Below are positions 28,379 to 36,431 of a DNA stretch of 64,000 bases, piece after piece. Both the position numbers and the translations under genes were made by a program. Within the stretch, counting starts at the first letter, position 1, and the number at the start of each line of letters is the position of its first letter. Source of the DNA: Pseudomonas mendocina (GTDB lineage Bacteria > Pseudomonadota > Gammaproteobacteria > Pseudomonadales > Pseudomonadaceae); NCBI RefSeq assembly GCF_003008615.1, contig NZ_CP027657.1, positions 5,084,001-5,148,000 of the forward strand, in the 5' to 3' direction. Below the pieces are notes generated by a model. The model was not told where the DNA came from, searched no databases, and saw only the letters and a program-made list of their open reading frames with translations.

Positions 28379-29455
28379 TCAGCTTCCTGTTCGGCGCAGG
28401 TTGGGGACATAAACCTCGCCCGAGAACAGGCGGCGCGCGGTGCGTACCAGCGAGGCACGCAGGTTTTCAGGTTGACCGTCGCCGGCAGGCTGCAGGGAAA
28501 CCTCGATCTGCCCGCCTGGGTGCTCCAGACGCACGAGTGCTTCGCCAGCGATAGGCGCTATGTCCTGAGCGACGCTGCCGGCAACGGCGCAAGCCGTCGC
28601 CAGGCCGATGGCCCCGGTGGCGGCAACCGAGCGGTGGCAGTTGTGCGGCATGAAGTAGCGAACGCTGAGGGTGCCGCCATTTCGTGCAGGCGCCAGCAAC
28701 ACCGGTTTGGGAATGACCATCTGCGAGACATCGCCGAGGCCCATGGCCAGACCGGCCTGCAGACGAATGCGCTCCAGGCGCTGCAGAAACGCCGTGTCGG
28801 CATCCAGCTCGGCTGGCGACTCGTAACCGGTCTTGCCCAGCGCTTCGGCATGCATCAGCACCATCGGCATAGCCATGTCGATGCAGGTGACCTCGACACC
28901 GTCGAACTGGTCACGCACGCGGCCAGTCGGCAGCAACTTGCCGGTCTTGGCGCCTGCGGCATTGAGGAAGGTCAGTTTGATCGGCGCGGCGGTACCCGGC
29001 ACACCATCGATGGCGGTATCCCCGTCATAACGCACGCGGCCGCCCGGGGTCATCACGTCGGAGTCGACGAAGGTGTTGGTGTTGAGATTGCGGATACGCA
29101 CCCGCGTCATCGGCGAACTGGCATTGACCAGGCCGTGCTCGATGGCGAAGGGGCCGATGGCACAAAGCATGTTGCCGCAGTTCGGAGCGGTGTCGACGCG
29201 ACGCTGGGTCACCATGACCTGCACGAACAGGTAGTCGACGTCGGCATCCGGGTGTGGTGAACGGCTGACGATCGCCACCTTGCTGGTTTGCGGGCTGCCG
29301 CCGCCAATGCCGTCGATCTCCAGCTCGTGGCCAGAGCCCATCAGGCTGAGCAATACCTCATCGCGCTGCTGTGGATCGCTGGGCAGATGGTTGGCCAGAA
29401 ATACTGGCCCTTTCGAAGTACCGCCTCGCATGAGTACACAAGGTACCGTCCGCAT
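28379..29455 (-). CDS. PrpF/GalD-family isomerase (4-oxalomesaconate tautomerase-like)
   Basis: A 358-residue protein of the PrpF family, which moves a double bond in unsaturated tricarboxylates (methylaconitate, 4-oxalomesaconate, aconitate). It begins RTVPCVLMRGGTSKGPVFL and has the conserved Cys in DTAPNCGNML and MPHNCHRSVAATGA. Length and motifs match the gallate-pathway GalD enzymes, but no other gallate genes are nearby. Together with TctCBA and a porin, a role in trans-aconitate or similar tricarboxylate use is as likely. First gene of the leftward cluster; ribosome site GGAGG. Confidence 0.88.
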   Translation of the reverse strand: MRTVPCVLMRGGTSKGPVFLANHLPSDPQQRDEVLLSLMGSGHELEIDGIGGGSPQTSKVAIVSRSPHPDADVDYLFVQVMVTQRRVDTAPNCGNMLCAIGPFAIEHGLVNASSPMTRVRIRNLNTNTFVDSDVMTPGGRVRYDGDTAIDGVPGTAAPIKLTFLNAAGAKTGKLLPTGRVRDQFDGVEVTCIDMAMPMVLMHAEALGKTGYESPAELDADTAFLQRLERIRLQAGLAMGLGDVSQMVIPKPVLLAPARNGGTLSVRYFMPHNCHRSVAATGAIGLATACAVAGSVAQDIAPIAGEALVRLEHPGGQIEVSLQPAGDGQPENLRASLVRTARRLFSGEVYVPNLRRTGS

Positions 29456-29561
29456 GATGCCTCCAACGCATTAAATCTATCGATTGTTGCCTTGGAGTAA
29501 TTATGAAGAGCACGTTTTTATTCTGTAAAATGCATATATTTGTATATTTATTGTGATACAC

Positions 29562-29571
29562 GCATTAATGC
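29562..29571. promoter_or_regulatory. Palindrome GCATTAATGC in the LysR/PrpF divergent promoter region
   Basis: A perfect 10-base palindrome with ATTAAT core (T-N11-A type spacing nearby) inside the AT-rich 212-bp region between the divergent prpF-like and LysR genes. It is a plausible LysR-regulator site; not verified. Confidence 0.35.
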
Positions 29572-29667
29572 ATGTGCGCACGCCGTGTCTTGCCAGGCTC
29601 TGCCTCAGCGACTAGGGTTGACTGGTGCAATGAAGACAAAAATATCAGGGACTAATAATTAAAACGC

Positions 29668-30582
29668 ATGAATTACGAACTCCAAGACATCCGGGCTTTC
29701 GTGAAAATTGCCGAATTCGGTAATTTCCACGAGGCCGCCAACGCGATCCACCTCTCCCAGCCGGCGTTGACCCGACGCATGCAGAAGCTCGAAGAAGGTC
29801 TCGGCATTCAGTTACTGGATCGCACCACTCGACGGGTAAGCCTGACGGCCGTGGGCCGGGATTTTCTACCCAAGGCCCGACGCCTGCTGGATGACTTCGA
29901 ACGCTCGATACTGGGCATCCGAGAGCTTGCCGAGCGCCAGTCGGGTCAGGTGACACTGGCCTGTATCCCGACCGCCGCCTTCTACTTCCTGCCTACGGTG
30001 ATCCGTGCCTTCAACCTGCAATATCCGAAGATTCGCATCCGCATTCTCGACCTGAGCGCTCACGAAGGCCTGGAGGCGGTGATCCGTGGCGAAGCGGACT
30101 TCGGCATCAACATGCAGAGTGGTCAGAGTGCAGAGATCGACTTCACCCCGCTGGTCAACGAACCCTTCGTCCTGGCTTGCCGCCGCGACCATCCACTGGC
30201 CAATCAGCCTGAGGTCGCGTGGCGTGAGCTGAGTGACTACAGGCTGATCGGCGTCGGTCGCCTGAGCGGCAACCGTGTGCTGCTCGACCACGGCCTGGCC
30301 AATCTTGACTGGCGCCCGAGCTGGTTCTACGAGGTGCAACACCTGTCCACCTCATTGGGCATGGTCGAAGCCGGCCTGGGGATTGCTGCGCTACCGAGCC
30401 TGGCAATGCCTGCCGAAGATCATCCGATCCTGGTCAGACGCCCTCTGGTCGACCCGGTCATCAGTCGAACATTGGGGTTGGTGCGGCGCCGGGCGTCCTC
30501 CCTGTCGCCTGCGGCCGAGCAGTTCGTCGAGACCCTGCTGCGACAATGGCCCAGCTATACCTCGCTGGGCAGCGACAGCTGA
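29668..30582 (+). CDS. LysR-family transcriptional regulator of the tricarboxylate cluster
   Basis: A 304-residue LysR regulator with an N-terminal winged helix (FVKIAEFGNFHEAANAIHLSQPALTRRMQKLE) and a periplasmic-binding-protein-like effector domain. It is divergent from the PrpF-porin-Tct operon, the classic arrangement for a LysR activator of its neighbour, with the likely effector being the transported carboxylate. No strong ribosome site precedes the ATG at 29668 (AGGGAC is too far). Confidence 0.9.
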   Translation: MNYELQDIRAFVKIAEFGNFHEAANAIHLSQPALTRRMQKLEEGLGIQLLDRTTRRVSLTAVGRDFLPKARRLLDDFERSILGIRELAERQSGQVTLACIPTAAFYFLPTVIRAFNLQYPKIRIRILDLSAHEGLEAVIRGEADFGINMQSGQSAEIDFTPLVNEPFVLACRRDHPLANQPEVAWRELSDYRLIGVGRLSGNRVLLDHGLANLDWRPSWFYEVQHLSTSLGMVEAGLGIAALPSLAMPAEDHPILVRRPLVDPVISRTLGLVRRRASSLSPAAEQFVETLLRQWPSYTSLGSDS

Positions 30583-30586
30583 AGGC

Positions 30587-30618
30587 AAAAAAAAGCCGCG
30601 CTGGAGTGCAGGCGCGGC
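30587..30618 (-). terminator. Intrinsic terminator, minus orientation
   Basis: On the minus strand a 7-base perfect stem (GCCGCGC 30612-30618 pairing with 30595-30601) and 10-base loop are followed by eight Ts (30594-30587). The plus strand has no T-run after the stem, so it does not serve the LysR gene. Confidence 0.7.
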
Positions 30619-30790
30619 CATAAGTCGTCTTAACCAAAGGAGATGAAGTGGAGCCAGAGCGATGCTGTCTGGGGGAGGAGTAGAAACCACCGCTCGGGAA
30701 TCTTCATCGGGGTGAAGCCTATCGTCCTTCGCCGAGAACACCCCATCGAAGTCGTTGATAGTGATCATCGATCCGCTTGAATAGTGCCTC
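30587..30790 (-). ncRNA. Candidate small regulatory RNA (5' end not defined)
   Basis: An orphan minus-strand terminator with no minus-strand gene feeding it implies a short transcript starting somewhere upstream of about 30700. Two C/U-rich tracts complementary to ribosome-binding sites (CTCCTTTGG at 30642-30634; CTCCTCCCCC at 30680-30671) could act as seed regions. A weak -35/-10 pair (TTATCA, 18 bases, TATTCA) lies near 30780-30815 on the minus strand. No known sRNA family is recognised; this is inference from structure. Confidence 0.35.
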
Positions 30791-30884
30791 TCGTTACGTG
30801 GTGATAACTCTAAGCGCGCCCTCTGGGCCGGGCCTTGCCTCGCTGTGAGGTTCGTTTAGAAAGCACACGACATCGGGAGCACAC

Positions 30885-32138
30885 ATGCACAAGAAGCACT
30901 GTCTCGCGCTGGCTTGCAGCCTCGCGCTGGGTGGGTCGTTGGCTCATGCCAGCAGCCAATCCGAAGCCAATGGGTTCGTCGAGGACGCCAGTCTCAACCT
31001 GTTGCTGCGCAACGCCTATTTCAACCGTGACTACAAAGACAACACCAACGATGCCAAGACCTGGGGTCAGGGTTTCATCGCCACCTTCGAATCGGGTTTC
31101 ACCCAGGGTACCGTCGGCGTCGGCGTCGATGCCTTCGGCCTGCTCGGTGTCAAACTCGACAGCGGCCGCGGTCGCAACTATGCCGCCTTCTTCGACACCG
31201 ACAGCCAGGGTCGCCCAGTGGACGATCTGTCCCAGGCTGGCGGTGCGGTGAAGCTGCGCTTCTCCAATACCGTGATCAAGTACGGCAACCAGTTCCCTTC
31301 CCTGCCGGTTCTGGCTCATGACGACAGCCGCCTGCTGCCGCAATCCTTCACCGGCACGCTGGTCACCAGCAACGAAATCGAAGGCCTGGAGCTGAATGCT
31401 GGACGCTTCACCGCTGACAGCCCGATGGGCGACCCGGCGCGCGACCCCAACCGCCTGAAGAGCATCGATGTGCTCGGTGGCAGCTATGCCGTCAGTGATG
31501 ACCTGAGCGTGGCGCTGTACCACTCCGACATCGAGGACGTGTACAAGCGCTACTACGCCAACGTCAATTACAACCTGGCCCTGGCGGCCGACCAGGCGCT
31601 CAACTTCGACTTCAACATCTACCGCACCAAGTACGACACCGGTTCCGATGCGGCGCTGGATTACGGCGGCGATGGCGAAGGCGATCGCAATACCATCTGG
31701 AGCCTGGCAGCCAAGTACAGCATCGGCGCCCATGCCTTCATCGTCGCTCACCAGCGCAACACGGGGGACGCCGGCTTCGCCTATGACTATGGCGATGGTG
31801 GTGCCAGCATCTACCTGGCCAACTCCTACTACTCGGACTTCAACCTGAAGGATGAGCGTTCCTGGCAGGCCAGCTATGAGCTGGACTTCGCCGAGTACGG
31901 CGTGCCAGGCCTGCGTTACAAGTTCGCCTACGTACGCGGCGACAACATCGATACCGGCAACGACAACAACGGTACCGAGCGCGAGATCTTCAACCAGATC
32001 GGCTACACCATCCAGAGTGGCGCGGCCAAGGATCTGCATCTGCGCCTGCGCAACTCCATCTATCGCTCCAGCACCGACGTAGGGCCGGATCTCAACGAGA
32101 TTCGCGCCTTCGTCGAGTACCCGCTGAGCATCCTCTGA
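30885..32138 (+). CDS. OprD-family outer-membrane porin
   Basis: A 417-residue porin: signal peptide (MHKKHCLALACSLALGGSLAHA), OprD signature GFVEDASLNLLLRNAYFNRDY and ESGFTQGTVGVGVDAFGLLGVKLD, long acidic loops (YGGDGEGDRN; YDYGDGGAS) and a C-terminal beta strand (FVEYPLSIL). It is clearly related to, but diverged from, the porin at 27089. Ribosome site GGGAG. It is monocistronic and followed by a GC-rich hairpin. Substrate unknown; a carboxylate is likely for this family and location. Confidence 0.92.
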   Translation: MHKKHCLALACSLALGGSLAHASSQSEANGFVEDASLNLLLRNAYFNRDYKDNTNDAKTWGQGFIATFESGFTQGTVGVGVDAFGLLGVKLDSGRGRNYAAFFDTDSQGRPVDDLSQAGGAVKLRFSNTVIKYGNQFPSLPVLAHDDSRLLPQSFTGTLVTSNEIEGLELNAGRFTADSPMGDPARDPNRLKSIDVLGGSYAVSDDLSVALYHSDIEDVYKRYYANVNYNLALAADQALNFDFNIYRTKYDTGSDAALDYGGDGEGDRNTIWSLAAKYSIGAHAFIVAHQRNTGDAGFAYDYGDGGASIYLANSYYSDFNLKDERSWQASYELDFAEYGVPGLRYKFAYVRGDNIDTGNDNNGTEREIFNQIGYTIQSGAAKDLHLRLRNSIYRSSTDVGPDLNEIRAFVEYPLSIL

Positions 32139-32145
32139 TGGTCAC

Positions 32146-32167
32146 TGCCCCGGCCTCGGCCGGGGCA
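32146..32167. terminator. Strong GC-rich hairpin between porin and MocR gene
   Basis: TGCCCCGG and CCGGGGCA form perfect arms around CCTCGG (32146-32167). It sits between two converging genes and probably terminates both, although the T-run is weak (CTTCTC). Confidence 0.6.
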
Positions 32168-32171
32168 CTTC

Positions 32172-33671
32172 TCAACCGCGCAAGGCCAGGGCAACAGCCT
32201 TGGCAGCATCCTCGATGGCGCGTTCTTCATAGGGCGCAAACCCCATTACCAGCCCCGCTGTACGAGTGCCCACGCAGTAGCGTGACAGCGGAATCGTATC
32301 GATACCGGCAGCCTGCAGACGGATGAAGGCGTCCTGCTCGCTCTCGACCTGTAGCTGGCAGGCAATGTCCATCCCCGCGCGAATTTCAGGCACCTCGATC
32401 AGACCTTGCCAATGCCTGTGCGCCGCCTCGGCGAAGGCCTCGGCACGTGACGCATAGATCTTGCGCATGCGTCGCACATGACGGTCGAAATGGCCCTCGT
32501 GAATGAAGTCCGCCAGTACGGCCTGGGCCAGGCTGTTGGCATGCCGTGACATCAATGCCGACGCGCGCGTGAAACTCTCGAGCAGATGCTCCGGCAGCAC
32601 CAAGTAAGCCAGACGCACACTGGGAAACAGCAGCTTGCTGAAGGTACCGGCAAGAATCACCGAATGCTCTGCGGCCGGCATCGAGCGCAATGCGGGTATC
32701 GGTTTGGCGATGAAGCGGTACTCGCTGTCGTAGTCGTCTTCGAAGATGTAGCTGCCCTGCTCCGCTGCCCATTTCAGCAAGGCCAGACGCCTGGCCGGCG
32801 ACAGCTCCCCACCCAGCGGCGCCTGCCGTGACGGCGTGACATAGGCCAGCCTGGCACCAGGCGCCTGGCGCATGCCTTCCTCCACCTGGATACCGAAGCG
32901 ATCCACTGGCACGTCCACACGACGTACACCTGAGATATCCATCAATTGCCGTGCGCCTGGGTAGCCTGGGTCTTCCATCCACACCTGCGAGTCACCTGGG
33001 GCAAGCAGCCGCAGGCAGATATCGAGCCCTTGCTGCACGCTGCTGAGTACCAGGATGCGCTCGGGTGATACCTGCACGCCGCGGGCAATGGCCAAATAGC
33101 TGGCGATGGCTTCGCGCAACTCGGGCAACCCCGCCGGATCGGAATCGAGCAGCATGGACAGACGTGAACTGCGCAGCTGCTGAGTATGCAGCTTGCGCCA
33201 CAGATCGATGGGGAAGGCGTTGATGTCACCACGGTGGGGGAAGAACGGCCGCAGCCCTGAAGGCATCGTACGCCGGGAGAAAATCGGCTCGATCGCGTCC
33301 AGCCGCTTCAGCCAGGGGGTCTCAGGAGCAGTGCGTTTCTCCTCCTGTGCCGGCACCACTTTGCGTCGAACGTAACCCGCGTTGAGGGTGGGATCCGGCA
33401 ATACTTCGCTGACCCGAGTACCGCTGCCGGTTCGTGCCTGCAGGTACCCCTCGGAGAGCAACTGCTGGTAGGCCGCCTGCACCGTGCCACGGGCCAGGCT
33501 GTAGTGATCGGCCATGGCGCGGGTGCTGGGCAATTTACTGCCTGCCGGCAGACGACCGCCGAGGATCGCACGCCGCAGCGACTCATACAGCCAACTCTGC
33601 AGGCTAACCCCGGCTTCCGGAGCGCCCAGCGGGAGGAATACCACGTGTGGCGGGGCTTTGTCGGCTGGCAT
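32172..33671 (-). CDS. MocR-type (GntR-aminotransferase) PLP-dependent transcriptional regulator
   Basis: A 499-residue regulator. The N-terminal GntR winged helix (LPSTRAMADHYSLARGTVQAAYQQLLSEGYL, residues ~45-80) joins a fold-type I aminotransferase domain with EDDYDSEYRF and the PLP-binding Lys in GTFSKLLFPS. MocR proteins sense PLP or amino-acid-like ligands. It is divergent from the NDH-2-like oxidoreductase with a 123-base gap that contains an inverted repeat, so it probably controls that gene and itself. Ribosome site GGAG. Confidence 0.92.
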   Translation of the reverse strand: MPADKAPPHVVFLPLGAPEAGVSLQSWLYESLRRAILGGRLPAGSKLPSTRAMADHYSLARGTVQAAYQQLLSEGYLQARTGSGTRVSEVLPDPTLNAGYVRRKVVPAQEEKRTAPETPWLKRLDAIEPIFSRRTMPSGLRPFFPHRGDINAFPIDLWRKLHTQQLRSSRLSMLLDSDPAGLPELREAIASYLAIARGVQVSPERILVLSSVQQGLDICLRLLAPGDSQVWMEDPGYPGARQLMDISGVRRVDVPVDRFGIQVEEGMRQAPGARLAYVTPSRQAPLGGELSPARRLALLKWAAEQGSYIFEDDYDSEYRFIAKPIPALRSMPAAEHSVILAGTFSKLLFPSVRLAYLVLPEHLLESFTRASALMSRHANSLAQAVLADFIHEGHFDRHVRRMRKIYASRAEAFAEAAHRHWQGLIEVPEIRAGMDIACQLQVESEQDAFIRLQAAGIDTIPLSRYCVGTRTAGLVMGFAPYEERAIEDAAKAVALALRG

Positions 33672-33710
33672 GAGGGCTCCAAAAGTGGATTAGCTATTTT
33701 CACCGATAAT

Positions 33711-33728
33711 GGATCAATACTCTGATCC
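33711..33728. promoter_or_regulatory. Inverted repeat GGATCA-N6-TGATCC, probable MocR operator
   Basis: Perfect 6-base arms with a 6-base spacer in the 123-bp gap between the divergent mocR-type and oxidoreductase genes; a further partial copy (GTGGATTA) lies at 33695-33702. Location and symmetry suit a GntR/MocR site. Confidence 0.45.
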
Positions 33729-33794
33729 AAGACAACCACACAATCCATCCCGCAGTTAGCCATCCCCATACTCTTCACTACGGGAATTCACGAT

Positions 33795-35000
33795 ATGAAA
33801 CAGCAGATCCTGATCATTGGTGCCGGTTTCGGCGGTATGTGGAGTGCACTGAGCGCCACTCGCCTGCTCGACAAACAACAACGTCTCGATGTCGCCGTCA
33901 CCCTCCTCGCCCCGCAAGCCGAACTGCGTGTTCGCCCGCGCTTCTACGAGACCGACCTGACTACCACCGTAGCGCCGCTCGGCCCGTTGTTCGAAGCGGT
34001 TGGTGTGCAGTTCATCCAGGGCAGCGCCACCCGTATCGATGCAGCAGGCAAGCGAGTCATCTATCGCAACGCCGATGGTGCACAGGCCGAACTGCACTTC
34101 GACCGACTGATCCTGGCCAGCGGCAGCCAGGTCGCTCGCCCGCCTTTGGCGGGTATCGACCGTTTCGCCTTCGATGTCGACAGCCTGGAAGCGGCACAGC
34201 GTCTCGAGGCTCATCTACAAAGCCTGAGTGAGCGGCCGAACAGCCTGGCACGCAATACCGTGGTCGTGGTGGGCGGCGGCTTTACCGGAATCGAAACCGC
34301 CACGGAAATGCCGGCACGCCTGCGCGCCATCCTGGGAGACAAGGCCGACATTCGCGTCATCGTCGTCGATATGGGCAAGCGGGTCGGCAGCGCCATGGGC
34401 GAGCAGATCGCCAATGTGATCGCCGAAGCCAGCGAGACACTGGGCGTGACCTGGAGACTCGGCAGCCCGGTCTCGATGGTCGACGAACATGGCGTGGTGC
34501 TCGATAACGGCGAGCGCATCGAGGCCAGCACGGTGGTCTGGACCGTTGGTGTGAAAGCCTCGCCGCTGACCCAGCAGATCGATGGCGAGCGCGATGCGTT
34601 CGGCCGTCTGCACGTTGACCGCAACCTCAAGGTGCTCGGTCAGGAAACCATCTACGCCACCGGCGATACGGCCTATGCCGCGGTGGATGATCGGGGCAAC
34701 CATGCCTTGATGACTTGCCAACATGCCATCGCCCTGGGCCGTTCGGCGGGCAATAATGCCGCAGCGGATTTGCTGGGTGTCGCGCCGACGCCCTACAGCC
34801 AGCCCAAGTACGTCACTTGTCTCGATCTGGGTGGTTGGGGCGCGGTGTTTACCGAGGGCTGGGAGCGCAAGGTGGTGCTGACCGGCCAGGAAGGCAAGGC
34901 GCTCAAGAGCGAGATCAACACCAAGTGGATCTACCCACCAGAAGCCAATCGCGAAGCCGCACTGGCCGCTGCCGACCCGCTGATCCCGGTCGTGGCCTGA
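33795..35000 (+). CDS. NDH-2-like FAD/NAD-dependent oxidoreductase
   Basis: A 401-residue pyridine nucleotide-disulphide oxidoreductase-type protein: N-terminal FAD motif GAGFGG, second dinucleotide motif VVGGGFTGIE, and the C-terminal FAD-contact ATGDTAYA. It is shaped like type II NADH dehydrogenases or related NADH:quinone reductases. The C-terminal membrane-anchoring helices are not evident, so a soluble reductase is also possible. It is likely regulated by the divergent MocR protein. A 9-base stem follows its stop. Confidence 0.85.
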   Translation: MKQQILIIGAGFGGMWSALSATRLLDKQQRLDVAVTLLAPQAELRVRPRFYETDLTTTVAPLGPLFEAVGVQFIQGSATRIDAAGKRVIYRNADGAQAELHFDRLILASGSQVARPPLAGIDRFAFDVDSLEAAQRLEAHLQSLSERPNSLARNTVVVVGGGFTGIETATEMPARLRAILGDKADIRVIVVDMGKRVGSAMGEQIANVIAEASETLGVTWRLGSPVSMVDEHGVVLDNGERIEASTVVWTVGVKASPLTQQIDGERDAFGRLHVDRNLKVLGQETIYATGDTAYAAVDDRGNHALMTCQHAIALGRSAGNNAAADLLGVAPTPYSQPKYVTCLDLGGWGAVFTEGWERKVVLTGQEGKALKSEINTKWIYPPEANREAALAAADPLIPVVA

Positions 35001-35014
35001 TCCTCAAGCAAGAA

Positions 35015-35036
35015 CCCTGAGCCAAACGGCTCAGGG
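35015..35036. terminator. Hairpin between oxidoreductase and AraC genes
   Basis: CCCTGAGCC-AAAC-GGCTCAGGG, a perfect 9-base stem with a 4-base loop, between two converging genes. No T-run on the plus side, so termination strength is unsure. Confidence 0.6.
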
Positions 35037-35041
35037 CGGCA

Positions 35042-35911
35042 TCAAGGCCAGTCGCGATAAATCCTGGCCTTGAGTTTGGGCGGTGGCTCCCGGCCGGCCT
35101 GGCGCAGCCATTCACCTGGCGGCTGGCCGATCTGCTGCACGAAGGTACGCGAGAAGGATGCCTGCGAGCTGTAGCCAACCGCATCGGCAATGGTCTTGAT
35201 CGCTACGCCTTCGCGCAGCATGTCCTGCGCCACTTTCATCCGCCATGCCGTGACGTAAGCCATCGGCGACATGTCCATCACCTCAGTGAACAAGGCCGCG
35301 AATTTCGAACGCGACATCTTCGCCAACTCGGCCAGACGCTCGACGCTCCATTGCATTTGGGGCTCCTGGTGGATGCAGATCAGCGCCGGCCCCAGGCGCC
35401 CGTCCTGCAAGGCATAGAGCAAACCGCTGGAAATCCGTCCCTCGCCCACAGCGCGGCGTACCAGCAGCACGAATACATACTCGAACAGCAGGTTCAGTGC
35501 CTTGCTGCGGCCAGGCGCTGGCGTGCGAAATTCACTGACCAGCGAACCAATTACCGGGCCGAGTTGCTCCAGGGCGCTCAAGGGAAAGACCAGGGTCTCC
35601 ATCAACCCCAGCGGAAAAGGTTGCTGCCCAGACCGGCCAAATTGGAAAGACGCGCAGATCAGATCGGCACCACCCTCCTCCTGTGCTCGCAGCTGATAAC
35701 AGCAACTGCTGGGGCAGAACAGGACACTGGGTTGGTTGATCGCGATACGGGGCAAATTGGGCTGCACCATATCGATCCCACCACGCTCGATCACATGAAG
35801 GAAGGCCATGCCTGGTGGTTTATCTAGAACGAGAGTGCCCTCAACCGGGCCAGCGAAGAACAGTCGCCCTTGCAGGCTCGTGCGCTCGAAGAACTCGGAA
35901 AGAATATCCAT
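35042..35911 (-). CDS. AraC-family regulator with cupin-type sensor domain
   Basis: A 289-residue protein starting MDILSEFFERTSLQG; the N-terminal half is an AraC cupin-like ligand domain (FFAGPVEG, GMAFLHVIERG) and the C-terminal ~100 residues are the double helix-turn-helix (SVERLAELAKMSRSKFAALF; IKTIADAVGYSSQASFSRTFVQQIG). It is divergent from the decayed isochorismatase-family gene at 36064, which was probably its target, so its regulon may now be reduced. The start at 35911 is preferred over an upstream frame extension. Confidence 0.9.
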   Translation of the reverse strand: MDILSEFFERTSLQGRLFFAGPVEGTLVLDKPPGMAFLHVIERGGIDMVQPNLPRIAINQPSVLFCPSSCCYQLRAQEEGGADLICASFQFGRSGQQPFPLGLMETLVFPLSALEQLGPVIGSLVSEFRTPAPGRSKALNLLFEYVFVLLVRRAVGEGRISSGLLYALQDGRLGPALICIHQEPQMQWSVERLAELAKMSRSKFAALFTEVMDMSPMAYVTAWRMKVAQDMLREGVAIKTIADAVGYSSQASFSRTFVQQIGQPPGEWLRQAGREPPPKLKARIYRDWP

Positions 35912-36063
35912 TTGGGGACGACCTGATAAAAATTCTGTGCGTATGGGAAAAAGTCGAACCAAGTGCAGCCCTAAGGTGAAGCCATCCTCGATGGTAGACA
36001 GTCTCTCTCATGCCTGCCAACGCGAAAAACCAGCACTTTTAACAAGCTGATTGGAAAACCGCC

Positions 36064-36399
36064 ATGACTGAATTCACATCCCTGTACGCCGCCCCGGGAG
36101 CACCCGCGCTGCCCTCCCCTGGGATGCAGGTCGACCTGTCCCGGACAGCATTCGTGGTCATCGATCCGCAGATGCGCAAGCATGGTGTTTAACAGGTCAT
36201 CCTCGCCGGAATGGCTGCAACCTTTGTGTGCAATCCCAGCTGCACGAGTTGCTTGAGCAGGGCTTCGAAGTAGCCGTGCTTCGCGATGCCAGCGCAGGGC
36301 CGAGCACAAGAGGGCGATGGGTACTGGCTCAACTACCGCCATATCGCCAACGCCCTGTGGAGGGCAGCACGGGCACTCGAACAGTCATCGCGTGCCTGA
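36064..36399 (+). pseudogene. Decayed isochorismatase-family cysteine hydrolase
   Basis: The intact start reads MTEFTSLYAAPGAPALP then LSRTAFVVIDPQ, the family N-terminus with its catalytic Asp. The central ~120 codons are missing and a stop follows at 36190. Beyond it, remnants in different frames match the rest of the family: VILAGMAA, then after a frameshift NLCVQSQLHELLEQGFEVAV with RDASAGP, then after another shift EGDGYWLNYRHIANALW, ending at the TGA at 36397-36399. So there is at least one deletion and two frameshifts. It is divergent from the AraC gene. Confidence 0.8.
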
Positions 36400-36431
36400 C
36401 ACGCGGCATCACTCAGTGCCCGGCGGCCAGC

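Larger units (their letters stand above)
30583..30884. other. 302-bp intergenic region with a minus-strand terminator
   Basis: Between the LysR gene and the second OprD porin. No convincing protein gene. It holds a strong minus-oriented hairpin plus T-run right after the LysR stop and two anti-Shine-Dalgarno-like tracts on the minus strand, listed separately as a candidate small RNA. Confidence 0.5.

Noticed and set aside
27056..29260. 734-codon plus-strand open frame opposite the porin and PrpF genes
   Set aside because: Antisense shadow with no start signal.
30587..30618. Reading the hairpin at 30587 as the LysR terminator
   Set aside because: The A-tract precedes the stem on the plus strand and no T-run follows, so it works only in the minus direction.
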